Below are positions 1 to 16,791 of a DNA stretch of 64,000 nucleotides, piece by piece. This DNA is from Chondrilla cf. caribensis (Eukaryota; Porifera; Demospongiae; Chondrillida; Chondrillidae). The notes under the pieces are model-generated. The model searched no databases and had not been told where the DNA came from. It saw only the letters and a program-made list of their open reading frames with translations. The translations under genes were made by a program, and so were the position numbers. The DNA is taken from positions 3,908,820 to 3,972,819 of the forward strand of contig OZ026568.1 in NCBI GenBank assembly GCA_964020155.1, in the 5' to 3' direction. How positions within the stretch are numbered: the first letter of the stretch is position 1; each line of letters begins with the position of its first letter.

Positions 1-39
1 ACTTTCAGATATAGGTGAAGCCATTTACTGTATACAAGT

Positions 40-175
40 GTGTGTGTGTGTGTGTGTGTGCGTGTGTGTGTGTGTGTGTGCATGCGTGTGTACACGTGTG
101 TACGTGTGTGTGTGCATGCATGGGTGCATGCATGTGTAGTTGTATGTATGTGTGCATGTGTGTGCGTGTGTGTAT
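40..175. repeat. degenerate (TG)n microsatellite
   Basis: Alternating TG/CG/CATG purine-pyrimidine tract. It probably lies in an intron of the partial + strand gene whose next exon starts at 225. Confidence 0.9.
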
Positions 176-224
176 ATACTTGCTACTGAGTATGATGATG
201 TTAAAGTGTTTTTTCCACAACCAG

Positions 225-359
225 TGGACGCACACAGCTGAAGTTACTTGAGGATGGAGTCAGGAATAGTACTATGAACAAGAGATCTGGATCCAAGAAG
301 TTCGAAAGGTGACAAATTTCACAAATCTTACAACTATGTGCTGGCACACATGCACATAT

Positions 360-404
<45 letters not shown>

Positions 405-489
405 TCATTTACAATACTATTTCATTTCTCTCCGTAGACTAACCAGCAGTCATCGTCACAGCAATCGTGCATTCCATCGAACCATGTAA
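225..489 (+). CDS. 3' end of an unrecognised gene, last two exons (partial)
   Basis: Two candidate terminal exons can be joined in frame. Exon 225-308 follows an acceptor CCAG and ends at a GTGACA donor. Exon 438-489 follows the pyrimidine-rich acceptor TCTCTCCGTAG and ends in TAA at 487-489. Both use a phase-2 junction: the codon split AG|A is restored across the intron. The last 45 residues are basic and serine-rich (ends RTM), and I do not recognise the family. The intron between them holds a (CA)20 run at 361-400. The gene would run convergent to hexokinase. The evidence is only splice-site quality and frame agreement, so it could be spurious. The rest of the gene lies upstream of the window. 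Confidence 0.35.
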
Positions 490-853
490 TGGTTGGACTC
501 CCCTCCTTGTTCATGGTGTTTCATTCAGACTCATTATCATTGTAGTAACCTGTTGAGGATGTATGTTTTTCATTTTTCTGACAGACTCACGTGCATTTAA
601 TTTGTTTATGTTTCTACTAGTAGTGAGTAGCTATAATTATTGATAGTATGTATGCATATAATATGTGTATGATGGATTAGAACACAATATTTGATTGTCA
701 TTTGATACTTGATAATTGATCAATAATGATTAAATTGTTGGATCTTTGGAATTAAGCTAATATTAGTATTATGTATACACACTACAAATTGCTTGTGATT
801 AATTATACAAAATTAACATGGATGAACCATAATTTCCATAACAATCCTTAGGT
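490..853. other. intergenic, convergent 3' regions
   Basis: AT-rich stretch between the partial + gene and the stop codon of hexokinase on the - strand. No coding potential or structured repeat seen. It presumably holds both 3' UTRs. Confidence 0.6.
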
Positions 854-5506
<4,653 letters not shown>

Positions 5507-5587
5507 CAGCGTATCTTCTTCCGGGCGAAGAGGGAGCAGCTTTAACGATATTCATTGCTTAAATACGCACGTGCTTTCATTGAGAAA
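5507..5587. promoter_or_regulatory. bidirectional promoter, hexokinase / TCERG1
   Basis: 81 bp between two divergent ATGs. It contains a palindromic E-box GCACGTGC (CACGTG at 5568-5573). No TATA box is evident. Both 5' UTRs must lie here unless there are untranslated exons overlapping the neighbour. Confidence 0.65.
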
Positions 5588-6049
5588 ATGGCTGACGGAC
5601 AAGCCCCAGGTATGGATCAAGAAGTGGGCAATCCACCTTTTCAAGAGTCTGGAACGGGACCAATGACTCCTAACAGCTTAAAGTGTGTATTTTTTATTGA
5701 TAGGTTTTATGAATATTACACTCAGCTCATGCCAGCAATCATTTTCTTCCAAATATTAAGCAGGCTCTCCATACTTGGACCTGGTACCTTGTATTCTAGC
5801 CCTGCATTAGTATACTGGGATCCACGGAGACCGTGCCATGTAACCATGCACAATATGTACTGTGACCTCTCAACATTCTTCTGTATCACTAGTGTCAGTC
5901 TTGGGTCCCTTCAGTGTGTGTTTGGTATCGTTACTGCAGTGCTACTATCCCTACTGTTCCTGGTCCTCCTTTTGTACCAAACCCTCAACCTCTTTTACCC
6001 AGTGGGCACCAAGCCCCACCCCCAGGTACTTGATTCATCACACACGCAC

Positions 6050-6141
<92 letters not shown>

Positions 6142-8907
6142 TAACGTGTATATACATGCACACACGCACGCTTACTTTTAGCATGCATGTTTCAAAGTAG
6201 CACAAATAACAGATTGATTTTGCATCAGCAGGACTACCTCAGGGTATTCCTAGACCAGGCATGATGATGCCTCCACGAGGGATGCCTCCACCTGGTGGAG
6301 GATTCGGTTGCTTTCCGAGGATACCTCTTCTGGGTGGACCCCAGTTGGTTAGTCCTTTGGGGATTCCCCCCGGGTTGCCATCAGGCCCAGAGGTGTGGCT
6401 GGAACACAAGATGCCCAATGGTCGGACCTATTACTCCAACTCCATCACCCGACAGACTCAGTGGGAGAAACCAAAGGATGCAGTCATTCATCCCGGACCA
6501 CCTGCACCCACCGTCCCAACAGAAACTCCAAGTACTTTAACACCTTCACCGGTGTCTGCTCCGAACATAGGTGGACCGTCTCTTGTGAATGCACGAGTGT
6601 GGAGTGAGCACAAGAGAGAGGATGGGAAAGTGTACTATTACAATAAAATAACTATGACGTCTGTGTGGACTAAGCCCCAAGACTTTGATCTCGTCCTTCC
6701 AATGCCTCCTGCTCTGGCTGGGGACCAGAGCACAGAGAAAGTGGAAGGGGACACCACTGAAGGTGTTTCAGAGCCCCAAGAGAGGGCAGAAGACACTGAC
6801 AGCAAGCAGCAGGCAGTTGCCGAGGAAACAAAAGAACCCAAAAGTGAAGAGACTCGGCCTCCAGAAGAGGATAGTTCTGGACCACCTGAGCCAGTTTCTA
6901 CTGAACAAAGCAATGACCCAACTCTGGTATGTGCAGTGAATTCTCTTTAACCTGCTGCAATTTATTTCAAAAATATAGTGGATTAATGAATTTGGCAGAT
7001 TAACTGGATAATCATCATGTATGGTGTATATTGGTATTGGGGAAATTGTGGTGGATAAAAGGGTTTAGTGGACAAAGCGGTGTCAGATTTGCTCAAATTT
7101 GGTATATACTGAACTGGAAATGTTTGCAAATGTGTGTATATGGGAATATGTTGTATTTGTGTATAGTATGTTGTATGTAATGCAATGCTGGTGTGTTTTT
7201 CATCACTTTTTGTTACTTACGATGTTGTTGCCAGGAGACTGATAGTGCTAAGAAAGAAGATGGAACGAAGCCCATAGCAACTCAGCCTGTCAGTGGTACT
7301 CCTTGGTCTATCGTCTGGACAAACGACGAGCGATATTTCTTCTTCAATGCCACCTCAAGGGAGTCTGTCTGGAGTGTACCAGAGGAAATTCAGCACCTCT
7401 CAATCCTCAAAGTACTGCTCGCAGCGCCACCTGGGAGAAAAAGACCAGATCAACCAATTCTTCCATTTGATGCCAATGAGCCAGAACTGAAGAAGCTAAA
7501 GTGAGCACAGTTTGAGGCTAGTCTCGCATAGCCAGACTCAAGCGGGAGAGAGTGGCAACCATTGAAAACATGGAGTATCTGGAGTGGGGGTCTGGTTATG
7601 TGAGACTACTTCAAGTTCATTGACATTCTATTCATGCTAATTGTTTGTCCCACTGCCACTCATTGCTAGATGCTTTGTTTCTGTTTGTTTAATTCGTTCA
7701 TCAGATCAGATGATCAATCTGTCATGGAAACAAGCAATCAGACGGATCCCATTGCCATGGAAACCGAATCTGTGCCTAATGATCCCAAATACGACAAGCT
7801 CAACATCAGAAGAGCATCAATGACCCTCGAGGAGAGACAGACAGAGTTCAGGGAAATGTTGTTGGAAAGAGGGGTGAGTGCATTTTGTGTAAAACAAAAG
7901 ACAAGCTGAATTAGCACGAGTAGTGGATTATTATCTACCGACTTTAACACCCTACGTAAAAGTCGCCGCTTGGCCGTGAAATTTTCGATTCTTCCCAAAC
8001 AGGGCAAGGCTTATCTTAGCGTAGATCCTATACCTAGTACCTAGTGGCCATTTACAGAAGTGCCATTCCTGGTCACCACAAGGTCTGCAGTACCAACAGA
8101 AGCGTTTAGTGTACAATTCAACCTGTGTATAGAGGCCACCTCTCTCAACAGCCAGGTTACTAAGTCCCAAAGGGTCTATAGTGTACAATTCAACCTGTGT
8201 ATAGAGGCCACCTCTCTCAACAGCCAGGTTACTAAGTCCCAAAGGGTCTATAGTGTACAATTCAACCTGCATACAGGGACCACCTCTTTATAACAGCTAC
8301 TTTCAATCCTCAAAGGTGACCACTATAGACAGGTTCCACTGTATTGTGCTGTAACTATTGTATTTTGCACATTGTTCAGGTTTCTGCGTTTTCGACCTGG
8401 GAGAAGGAGCTTCCGAAGTTCTGTTTTGACGAGAGATACCGGCTCCTCAATGCAAAGGAAAGGAAAGGTGCGTTTGAAGATTACGTCAAGGACAGAGCCG
8501 AGGAGGAGAGAAAGGAGAAGAAACTGAAGCTGAAGCAAGTTAAAGACAACTTCAGAAGCTTGATGGAAGAAGCAAAACTCACACCAAGGTTGGTGTGGAA
8601 TGGGGTTGATTCAAATACTACCACTTCAAATTGACCATTCTGAGTTATTGGTACAGTTTTATTCAGTGTCATTTCTGTAGACAGGCAATTCGATACTTTG
8701 CCATGTTTGTTATAGTTCAATGTCATTTGTACACAGGTCGACATTTGCTGAGTTTTCTGCAAAGTTTTCTAGAGACGAGCGTTTCAAAGCAGTCGAAAGA
8801 GTGAAAGAGAGAGAGTCATTGTTTGCGGAGTTCATTGGTGAGATAAAGAGGATTAAAAAGGACAATGAAAAGGCTGCTAAGAGCAGAGAAGAGAAGGTGT
8901 GTGTGTG

Positions 8908-8980
<73 letters not shown>

Positions 8981-9426
8981 GGTAGAGTTCACAAAGAAAT
9001 CTGATTGATTGGATGGCTGTTCATGAAGCAATGTACGTACAATGTGTGTGAGCCTCTGTATATGGGATGGTGAGTGAAATGGTGGTGTGGACATCAGAAG
9101 AGGAGAGAAGAAGTAATTCGAAGGAATGAGTCAATAGAGTGGGATTAGTAGAGGGTAAAATATTGTGTTACTGATCTCATCCCCATACTATTGATCTCCC
9201 CCAACTGGTAGACCAAGGAGGATTTCTTTGCAATGTTGTCAAAGGATGACTCCTTATCGTCATCAGTGTCCTGGAAGCATGTGAAGAGTCGTTTTAGAGG
9301 CAGTTCTGCGTATTCAGCTGTGGAGAAGTCCAGTCAAAGAGAAGAGCTGTTTAAACTGTATCTGGAGACCTTGGATCGCGAAAAGGTGTGTGTGTGGAGG
9401 GGGGGGGACTGTTTGTGTGTGTATAT

Positions 9427-9488
<62 letters not shown>

Positions 9489-9988
9489 GGGTGTGAGTGT
9501 GGGTGCATTCCAATTGCAATAGTCAATCACATGCTATCTATTGTGCAAAGAACAGTAAGGATGGGAGGAGGGATAAAGAGTAGGAGTGCTCCTCCTTGAA
9601 GTCTACCTTCTGTACTGACTTGTTTTGCGCTTTTGAAGGTTGAAAGGGATAGAATACAGTCTAGTCTGAGGGAACGCGAGAAAGAGGTTCAAATGAGCAG
9701 GACTCGCCAGGAGAGGGAGTGGGACAAGGAGAAGGACAACCTGAGGAAGACCGAGGCCACCGGGCTCTTCAAAGCAATGTTGGTGGACCTCGTAAGTCAG
9801 TCACTTCCATGTAACCAGGTGTATGCACATATATGGACGGTGTGTGTGCGTAATTGTGTAGGTGGCAGTGGTTACAGTGCATACGTTAACAATATAGCTT
9901 TAAATGTACATATGAACACGTTGTTAATGTTTGGTCATATTATTATGTACAAATTATAGCTTTGCTGTGTGTATGTGTGGTGGTGGTG

Positions 9989-10077
<89 letters not shown>

Positions 10078-10889
10078 CACACATACTGAGATATAGTCCA
10101 TTGACAGGTTCGCCGAACAGACCTCTCCTGGTACGATGCCAGGAAGTCATTGAAGAAGGATCCTAGGTGGGAGAGTCTTGATGTGATGGATTCCTCTGAT
10201 AAAGAGTCCATGTTTAGACAGCACATCAAGGAGTTGTTTGAGAAGAAGAGAAATGCTTTTAGAAAGCTTTTGAGTGAGACACCGCAGGTTTGTTGTGTGG
10301 TCGGGTTACCCAGAAGGACTCTGAATGATGTACCTGTGTTTGATGGTGTTTATGTGCATGTGTATTCCTACATACGTACATACACGTATATAATGTGCAT
10401 ATGTCTTGCAACGGACGAAGACCTACGTACGTATGTAGTTGAAACATCTATCAAATTATTCATGACATTTACGTATTCTGCTCAAATATTCCAGTTTCAA
10501 TATATATATATTCAGCACTTTCCTTCTCTGGTAGAGTATTATCAGAATGCAGTGCCACTGTCTGTTCTCGGTCCTCTTGTAGCAACCCTGTACTGTATTG
10601 AATGTCTGGAGTGTGGCCCATTGACATGCTGTCACCGTCTATTTCCTGCACCCCTTCAGATCAGTCTCACACTGTCTTGGAGGAAAGCCAGGAAGCTCAT
10701 CAAGAGTGATCCTAGATATGAGAAGTTTGGAGAATCAGACAGAGTGCGTAGATCTGATGCAGCATAAAAATACAATGTATATAATTATGTATGATGTATA
10801 TATGTACATGTGTATAATACATACTCTCTCATATGTACACAAACACTCCTAGCATACATACCTTCACACGTACACACATGGACATACAC

Positions 10890-10957
<68 letters not shown>

Positions 10958-11517
10958 TACCTATATCCTACATTGACCTTAGGATCGAGAAGAAGAATAT
11001 GACCAATATTTATCGGAAAGAATGTCCACTGCTAAGAGAGAGTTCAAACACTTTCTTAAAGAAGTCAAGATCATCACATACAGGTCAAGAAATATGATAC
11101 AAGAATCTAAAAAACACTTAACAGATATTGTAGAAGTTTTAAAAGTGAGTAATTTCAGAGCAGATGCAAAGAGCTGATTTATTTCTACCCTGAGACCAAG
11201 GCCAAATGCTTACATTGGAACTGAGGTTCAGGCCGGAACTGAGCAGTATTGTATGTCAAGTACCCCTGAGTGCTGTCAGCTCTCTATGATTGATCCATGG
11301 TATCCAATATCTGTGCATATCATGTTCTGGCGTTATTTCAAAAATTACTGCTTTTTTCTTGCTTTTTGGATAGAATGACCAACGATATCTAGTACTGGAC
11401 TGCATTGCAGATGAAAGAGAAGAAATCATGATGGACTACATAGATGACTTACATGCTAAAGGGCCCCCGCCCCCGCCCACGGCGACCGCGAGGTCGGAGC
11501 GGCCCAAGCGTGTGTAA
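5588..11517 (+). CDS. TCERG1: transcription elongation regulator 1 (CA150-like), WW/FF protein, 12 exons
   Basis: Nuclear factor that couples RNA polymerase II CTD binding to splicing. Exons: 5588-5609, 6232-6926, 7235-7500, 7705-7873, 8380-8588, 8737-8896, 9218-9385, 9639-9791, 10108-10287, 10660-10743, 10983-11144, 11374-11517 (803 aa). Three WW domains are visible: [32 protein letters not shown] and [17 protein letters not shown]. They are followed by a series of FF domains (for example [36 protein letters not shown]). The C terminus matches the vertebrate protein closely (FITYRS-like [13 protein letters not shown], then YLVLDC, then GPPPPPT). The proline-rich N terminus is short. The first exon is the least certain: it uses CCAG|GTATGG, which gives the right phase. 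Donors of exons 6 and 7 run straight into (TG)n. Human TCERG1 is longer mainly in its N-terminal region. Confidence 0.93.
6049..6140. repeat. (CA)n microsatellite
   Basis: Near-pure CA tract in TCERG1 intron 1. Confidence 0.9.
7519..7608. mobile_element. MITE family M1, copy 1 (TCERG1 intron 3)
   Basis: 90 bp bounded by TAGTCTCGCATAGCCAGAC and its inverted partner GTCTGGTTATGTGAGACTA. The same termini recur at 14953, 23840, 45027, 50378 and 62871. Flanks no longer show a clear duplication. Confidence 0.85.
8108..8345. repeat. 72-bp tandem repeat (3 units) of a dispersed family
   Basis: Units start at 8108, 8180 and 8252 with AGTGTACAATTCAACCTG; the first two are nearly identical. The array ends with GACAGGTTCCACTGTA, a motif also found in the 43-bp array at 51751-52050. 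A reverse-oriented relative lies at 47570-47760. Located in TCERG1 intron 4. Confidence 0.85.
8897..8972. repeat. (TG)n starting at a splice donor
   Basis: The run begins exactly at the donor of TCERG1 exon 6 (AAG|GTGTGTG). Confidence 0.9.
9990..10070. repeat. (TG)n microsatellite
   Basis: TCERG1 intron 8, about 40 bp before the acceptor of exon 9. Confidence 0.9.
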
Positions 11518-11677
11518 ACATAATTTTTATACGTACATACAGTGTAATTATTCTGACGTAATACAATTGTTGCATCATGCACTTTAAAATGGCGGTCGAA
11601 CGTGCTTGCAGCGTCATGCAGATTGTATAGTATAGAGTAATGTGATCAAGCAGAATTGTATTAATCGAAACGAAGTG

Positions 11678-13919
11678 ATGGCAGAAGAAGTACCTGTTGC
11701 TATTCCACGTCTCCTGTTTTCAAAAGAGGTAATTGTGAAGGTTCCTTTCCAAGAGAACCAAATGAAGATATGCTATTCTGCTAATGAGCATACACACGAG
11801 ATGCTGCGCACAAGGGAAGAACCAGTGGGTAATGTCCTCCGTCGTATCAGTATCAAAGTCGATCAAATTCTTCGAGGGAGTTCGAAGAAGAAGAAAGCTC
11901 TGAGAGTGCAGCACCACGCGCCTCACCACCTAGCTGAGGTTCAGCTACTCTTTGGTGGGGAACCCGTAGACGAAAACACGCCAAACTCCTTTGCCTGGGT
12001 GGAAGGTGCCGTTTTGCAGGTGGGGATGCAGGAGAGCACGGTCCGGGTCAATCCACCCACGGTGACCTCACTTGAAGTCACCCCCTACTGCATGGTGGGA
12101 CATGCGGTGGTGGCCAAGGTGGAAATGGAGTTTGCCGACATGTCCAGGTCACTATGGACATGGAAGCGCTGCGATAAAATGGATGAAAATTCTGCTTTCC
12201 TCTCCGCTCCTACCTTTTGGCCTGTAATAGGCAATGAATATGTCTATTGGCCCACCTTATTTGATGTCGGCCATAAGCTTCTAGTGGAGTGTACGCCTGT
12301 TAACAGCAGTGGGAAAGAGGGATACGCCAGAACCTGTTTCACAAAGGAGGTCATCTGTCCCCCAGCAGCTGAGTACCCATTCGCAAAACGCCATGCATTC
12401 ACATCTCGCTACACGGATGCAGACAGGTTGAGGGTGGTATCATACAACATCCTTGCGGATGTGTATGCCAGTAGTGACCATGCCAGAGAGAACCTCTACA
12501 GCTACTGCACCCACCATAGCATAGATCCACTTGATATCGAGTACCGTCAGTGTCTGATAGAGTCCGAGCTACTTGGCTATCACTCGGATGTCATCTGCCT
12601 CCAGGAACTGGGAGAGAGATGTTATAGTCAGTACCTACGACCTGTACTCGAGCAGAAAGGATATTCATGTCATTATAAGATGAAGGAAGGACAGGTGTGT
12701 GTGTGTGTGTGCATGTATGTGTACATGCGTGTGTGCATGCATGCATGTGTGTGTGTGTGTGCATGAATGTGTACGTGTGTGCGTGCGTGTGGGTGTGTGT
12801 GCGTGCGTGCATGTGTGTGTATACGTATGTGTATTCTGCATGTGCGTAGATGTGTGTGTTTGTGTTTCTGTTTGTTCACTCATGCTTGTGTATTAATTTG
12901 GATGAGTAGCCTCTTCAATAGGACTCTATGTATACTTGTAGGTCTTGGAAGGAGTGGGTATTCTATTGCGACGAGCAAAATTGGTGCCATTGGAAGAAGT
13001 TGGAATTTCTTTCACCGAATTTCTGTTGAAGGACCCAAGTGCTAATGGTCTTCTTCGCCAGTTGCGCAAAACCCCAAGACTTCTGAGCTTCCTGGCTGGC
13101 AAGCACAGCGTGATTCTCATTGTTATTGCGAAAGTCATCTCTGAGTCTCTCGACATGGAAACGAATTCAACTGAAGAAACATCGACAAGAGACCCAAAAC
13201 CAACCACTGCCTCCCGCTATGTAGCAGTGGCCAACACTCACCTATACTACCACCCAGAAGGGGACCATATCAGACTACTGCAGGCTCACATTGGTGCTAT
13301 GATCCTCAAGAAGGTAATTGATGGCTTCCAACAAAAAATGGCTGCCAAAGGTGAAGGTGATTATATTATTTCCCCCATTTTTGCTGGCGACTTCAACAGC
13401 AGTCCGTTGAATGGTGTTTATGAATACTTTGTTAATGGGGAGGTTGCTAAGGATCACCATGATTGGACAGTGGCAGCTGTTTATGAAGAAACCAAGTACA
13501 GAAAACACCTTCAGTGGTTGGCTGAGAAGGAGTCAAAGCAGTCTACTCGGGATACTGTCAGAAAAGAGGAAAATAGTTTAGATGTTCTGCCTAGTCTATT
13601 AGCTGGAGCAAATATCCCAGAACCTAGAACCATCTTTAACGATACATCTGATCTCCCACATCCTGAGGTGTTTCCAGGGCTGGCACTCCAGCACTCGTTC
13701 CACTTCCTTTGTGCTTCTGGTCTTCCAATGTACACCAACTTCACAAAGGGCTTTGTGGATACACTCGACTACATCTATGTGGACCACACCCACCTGGAAC
13801 CCGAAGGAGATGGCCATTTTCCTAGCCACAGTGATGTAACAGAGAATGTGGCTTTACCGTCATACAAGTTTCCATCTGATCACCTAGCTCTGATTTCAGA
13901 TTTGAAATGGAAACATTAA
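11678..13919 (+). CDS. PDE12: 2',5'-phosphodiesterase 12 (PDE12), 2 exons
   Basis: Exonuclease of the endonuclease/exonuclease/phosphatase fold. In vertebrates it is mitochondrial and removes 2',5'-oligoadenylate and poly(A) from transcripts. Exons 11678-12694 and 12942-13919 join in phase 0 to give 664 aa, somewhat longer than the human protein. Fold signatures in order: [12 protein letters not shown] (metal-binding Asn), ICLQEL (catalytic Glu), [20 protein letters not shown] and the terminal [14 protein letters not shown] (catalytic Asp-His). YRQCL and the [10 protein letters not shown] block match PDE12 rather than CCR4 or nocturnin. The exon 1 donor (CAG|GTGTGTG) opens a long degenerate (TG)n. 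The ATG at 11678 is chosen as the first in frame. TCERG1 ends only 160 bp upstream. I see no strong mitochondrial presequence. Confidence 0.93.
12695..12880. repeat. degenerate (TG)n beginning at a splice donor
   Basis: Interrupted TG/CATG/CGTG tract filling most of the single PDE12 intron. Confidence 0.85.
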
Positions 13920-14161
13920 CACTTTAGTATGAACAGATGAATTAATTTTTTTATTATTATCGGAGGGACTACCAGTCCCAGTAGAGTTAAAAGAATGATT
14001 CTTGCATGCATACCGTATGTTAAAAATGTTCATATATAATCATTAATAATTATTTCAATTTTCAAATGGAATTATTGTATGTTATAATTTATTCAATTTT
14101 ATACTGAAACAATGCCTATAACCATCAAATTATACATTAATTACTTCATACATACATATAT

Positions 14162-14223
<62 letters not shown>

Positions 14224-14283
14224 ACTGATAATATGATATTACTGTCACTGTTCATGTCTATACACAATACATTTGAGCTGTGA
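13920..14283. other. convergent intergenic region with (TA)n
   Basis: AT-rich 3' regions of PDE12 (+) and the uncharacterised - strand gene. A (TA)n run occupies about 14167-14219. No other feature seen. Confidence 0.7.
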
Positions 14284-15923
14284 TTATAACTGTTGGATCC
14301 ACTTGGTGACCTCATCAGCTTCGTTGTACCTCCACGAGCTCCAGTCAATCACACTCAACTCAGCGGCCCTTGCCTGGAGAAACAAACACAACTCAGCTAT
14401 TAAATTTTTATGACACTATAATAATAATTATGATATTACATACACATACATATATACAAATACAAACACACATCACACACAACACACATGTACACACACA
14501 TACATACACACCTTCAAGACGGTCATCTCTTCCGCTGAGAACACTCTTTCAGCCTTCACACCTCCACAACAGAGGAACAATATTACATGCAAACACCACT
14601 GGACTATAACTTGATCTTGAGAGCCCAGTAGCTGGATCAGAATGCTAGGTAGATGACACTGCCTGGAAGGTCGGCAAGAAGCAAATACAATACACTTCAG
14701 CTACAAGACCAGTTTTCCCAAGAATTGAGGGAGAAATGTGGAGTATACACTGTTTATACTTCACATAGAATTGCAGTACAATTTAGTGTCTTCCTTGATC
14801 TGAGTGTTGTGTTTGCTGGTCAAGAAAAAAAGGCCATTTTACTCTACAATTTGAACCATGTGCACACAACCTGAGGGTACAGATAGTGCTGTACCACCAC
14901 GATAGCCATAGTTAGCAATAGTACTGGTAAACTGTATAATATAATAGCGTGGTAGTCTCGCATAGCCAGACCTAATTACCTTGAGCGTCCATTTAAAAAC
15001 AGAGGAATCAAATCAAGTGAGGGTCTGGCTATGCCAGACTAATAACACAGACATACATACTTTGATATTTCTATGACTCTCTGGTCTTCCTGGACACATT
15101 GAAATAGCTCACCAAGAGTTGCTAGGATCCTCTAAGGTAGATACACAGCCACACCTAAACATACTTCATTTGCAATGGGATGAAACCCATGTACACCATG
15201 CGTGCTACGAGACTACCGTATACACAAAGGGGTAGCAATCCTTCAATTATGGGATGGAAAACATTGGGGCATAAGTTACGATGAGTAACTCGGGATGGAC
15301 GTTTAAGACAACACTTATCTTTATCGATGGACAAGTATCTTTAATGTTGAGTCACCCATCTATGGGGATAACACCAACATGAACTTGTATCAATAGGTCT
15401 CGACTGCAGTGCTTGACACTATCGACTCAGAGTTACCCCAGTGTTCCAATTTATCCCTATTCACCCCTTAGTACACTCAGACCTGATGTAGTGGAGCATG
15501 TTCCTCGCTTGCCAAGTGGCACGTAAAGGGGACTAGACATTTCTCAGCAGCAAATACAGCCGTCTCTCGACCTCCTGGGATACACGTACGTACGTATACA
15601 CACATTCATGTGCACAATGTCAAGGCTAGAAAACACCATTCGACCACGTACTGATCCAGACAAGATGCCCAATATCTGCAATTGCAACTTTCTTCTCGTC
15701 TAAAGTGTTCGTCGAATCTGAATCGGTGAAGACTGCGCACAACTCAACAATGGCTCTCTTGGTAGCGTCATTTTCCTTGCTGTCCAAATCTCCTTGAGGA
15801 TGAACACTGCTTCCTTCGCGCACAGACAAGTAAGTTCGATCGTAATGCAGTGGTAAGACAATCATTCTTACCTTTTCTGATAGTTCTCGATGTCCTCCTC
15901 ACAAACTGCAGCAGATTTTCCAT
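14284..15923 (-). CDS. uncharacterised 166-aa protein, 6 exons
   Basis: Not recognised. Exons (transcript order): 15923-15872, 15813-15652, 15574-15483, 15131-15061, 14545-14512, 14373-14284. All five introns are GT-AG and phases agree throughout, which makes a real gene likely although no family was identified. The protein starts MENLLQFVRRTSRTIRKG and ends VTKWIQQL. The middle is alanine/leucine-rich and looks helical (KRAIVELCAVFTDSD, EKKVAIADIGHLV, ILATLGELFQCVQEDQR), perhaps armadillo/HEAT-like; that is only an impression. There is no signal peptide or membrane span. The start is 53 bp from MGMT on the other strand. Intron 4 holds MITE M1 copy 2. Confidence 0.65.
14953..15041. mobile_element. 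MITE family M1, copy 2
   Basis: 89 bp with termini TAGTCTCGCATAGCCAGAC and GTCTGGCTATGCCAGACTA. The 9-bp flanks (ATAGCGTGG / ATAACACAG) differ only by transitions, consistent with a decayed target duplication. Confidence 0.85.
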
Positions 15924-15976
15924 TTTGATGGGTAAGGGCGGGAAAAGGAGGAGGGAAATCCCCGTATCGAACAAGC
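15924..15976. promoter_or_regulatory. bidirectional promoter, uncharacterised gene / MGMT
   Basis: 53 bp between divergent ATGs. It includes GGCGGGAAAA at 15937-15946, an E2F-type site overlapping a GC box. The function of the site is inference. Confidence 0.55.
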
Positions 15977-16516
15977 ATGTCTTCTCGAGAGGAATCCATA
16001 GTTTACAATTCACCGCTTGGCCCCTTGCTATTGACCGCCGATGATATTGCCGTCACTCGACTCACATTTTTATTTGACAAAGATGGAGATAAACCACTAG
16101 AAGAGGACGCACTTGTTGATACTGATTGTAAACACTCCAAATCTGCACCCTTGCAGGCATGTGTACGGTGGCTTGACGCCTATTTCAAGTCAGAAGGAGA
16201 GAAATTTGATGTTCCTCGTCCAAAGATTAGGTTCAAAAAGCTTTCTCCTTTCTTCGAGAAAGTATGGGGCGCTCTGATTGATACGAAACTAGGGGAAACT
16301 GTGACTTATGGAGAACTAGCGAAAAGAGCGGGAAATCCCAGAGCAGCGAGAGCTGTGGGGCAGGCGGTCAGGAGCCACCAGCTGGCCATAATTGTCCCCT
16401 GTCATCGCGTTGTGCACACCGGAGTGAAAAAGGGTGTGGGGAATTACAGTGGTGGGTGTGGTCCCAAAACAAAGGAGTGGCTGCTGGAACATGAAACCAA
16501 GAAGAAGTCATCATAA
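15977..16516 (+). CDS. MGMT: O6-methylguanine-DNA methyltransferase, intronless
   Basis: Suicide DNA-repair protein that transfers the methyl group of O6-methylguanine to its own cysteine. Single exon of 179 aa. The active-site motif IIVPCHRVV carries the acceptor Cys at residue 142. It is preceded by the helix-turn-helix region VTYGELAKRAGNPRAARAVG, which includes the conserved Arg finger. GNYSGG follows, as in the human enzyme. The N-terminal domain is short but present (YNSPLGPLLLTAD). ATG 15977 is the only reasonable start. A possible AATAAA lies at 16697-16702. Head-to-head with an uncharacterised gene and convergent with sideroflexin. Confidence 0.96.
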   Translation: MSSREESIVYNSPLGPLLLTADDIAVTRLTFLFDKDGDKPLEEDALVDTDCKHSKSAPLQACVRWLDAYFKSEGEKFDVPRPKIRFKKLSPFFEKVWGALIDTKLGETVTYGELAKRAGNPRAARAVGQAVRSHQLAIIVPCHRVVHTGVKKGVGNYSGGCGPKTKEWLLEHETKKKSS

Positions 16517-16791
16517 GTGATATCAAGATAACATTTCTTGTACAATGTACACCAGCACACTCAGTATAAAATATATCCTTGGGTTTGTAGTTAGTTTCTT
16601 TCACCTGCAATCCATCATTTCCGCTTTTGTTTGAATTTTAATTATTGAGTGATAATGAAAACAAAATATCCTTAGTTGGTATCGATATTGATTGCGAATA
16701 AATTATTAAATAATTTACTCAATTAAATTACACGTATGTATTGAAAATTGAAATTGTAAATTTGAATGGATAGATTGGATTGAGAATTATT

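Noticed and set aside
5555..6181. 208-codon frame starting in TCERG1 exon 1
   Set aside because: It reads through the intron and a (CA)n run. The GTATGG donor at 5610 and phase match to exon 2 explain the region better.
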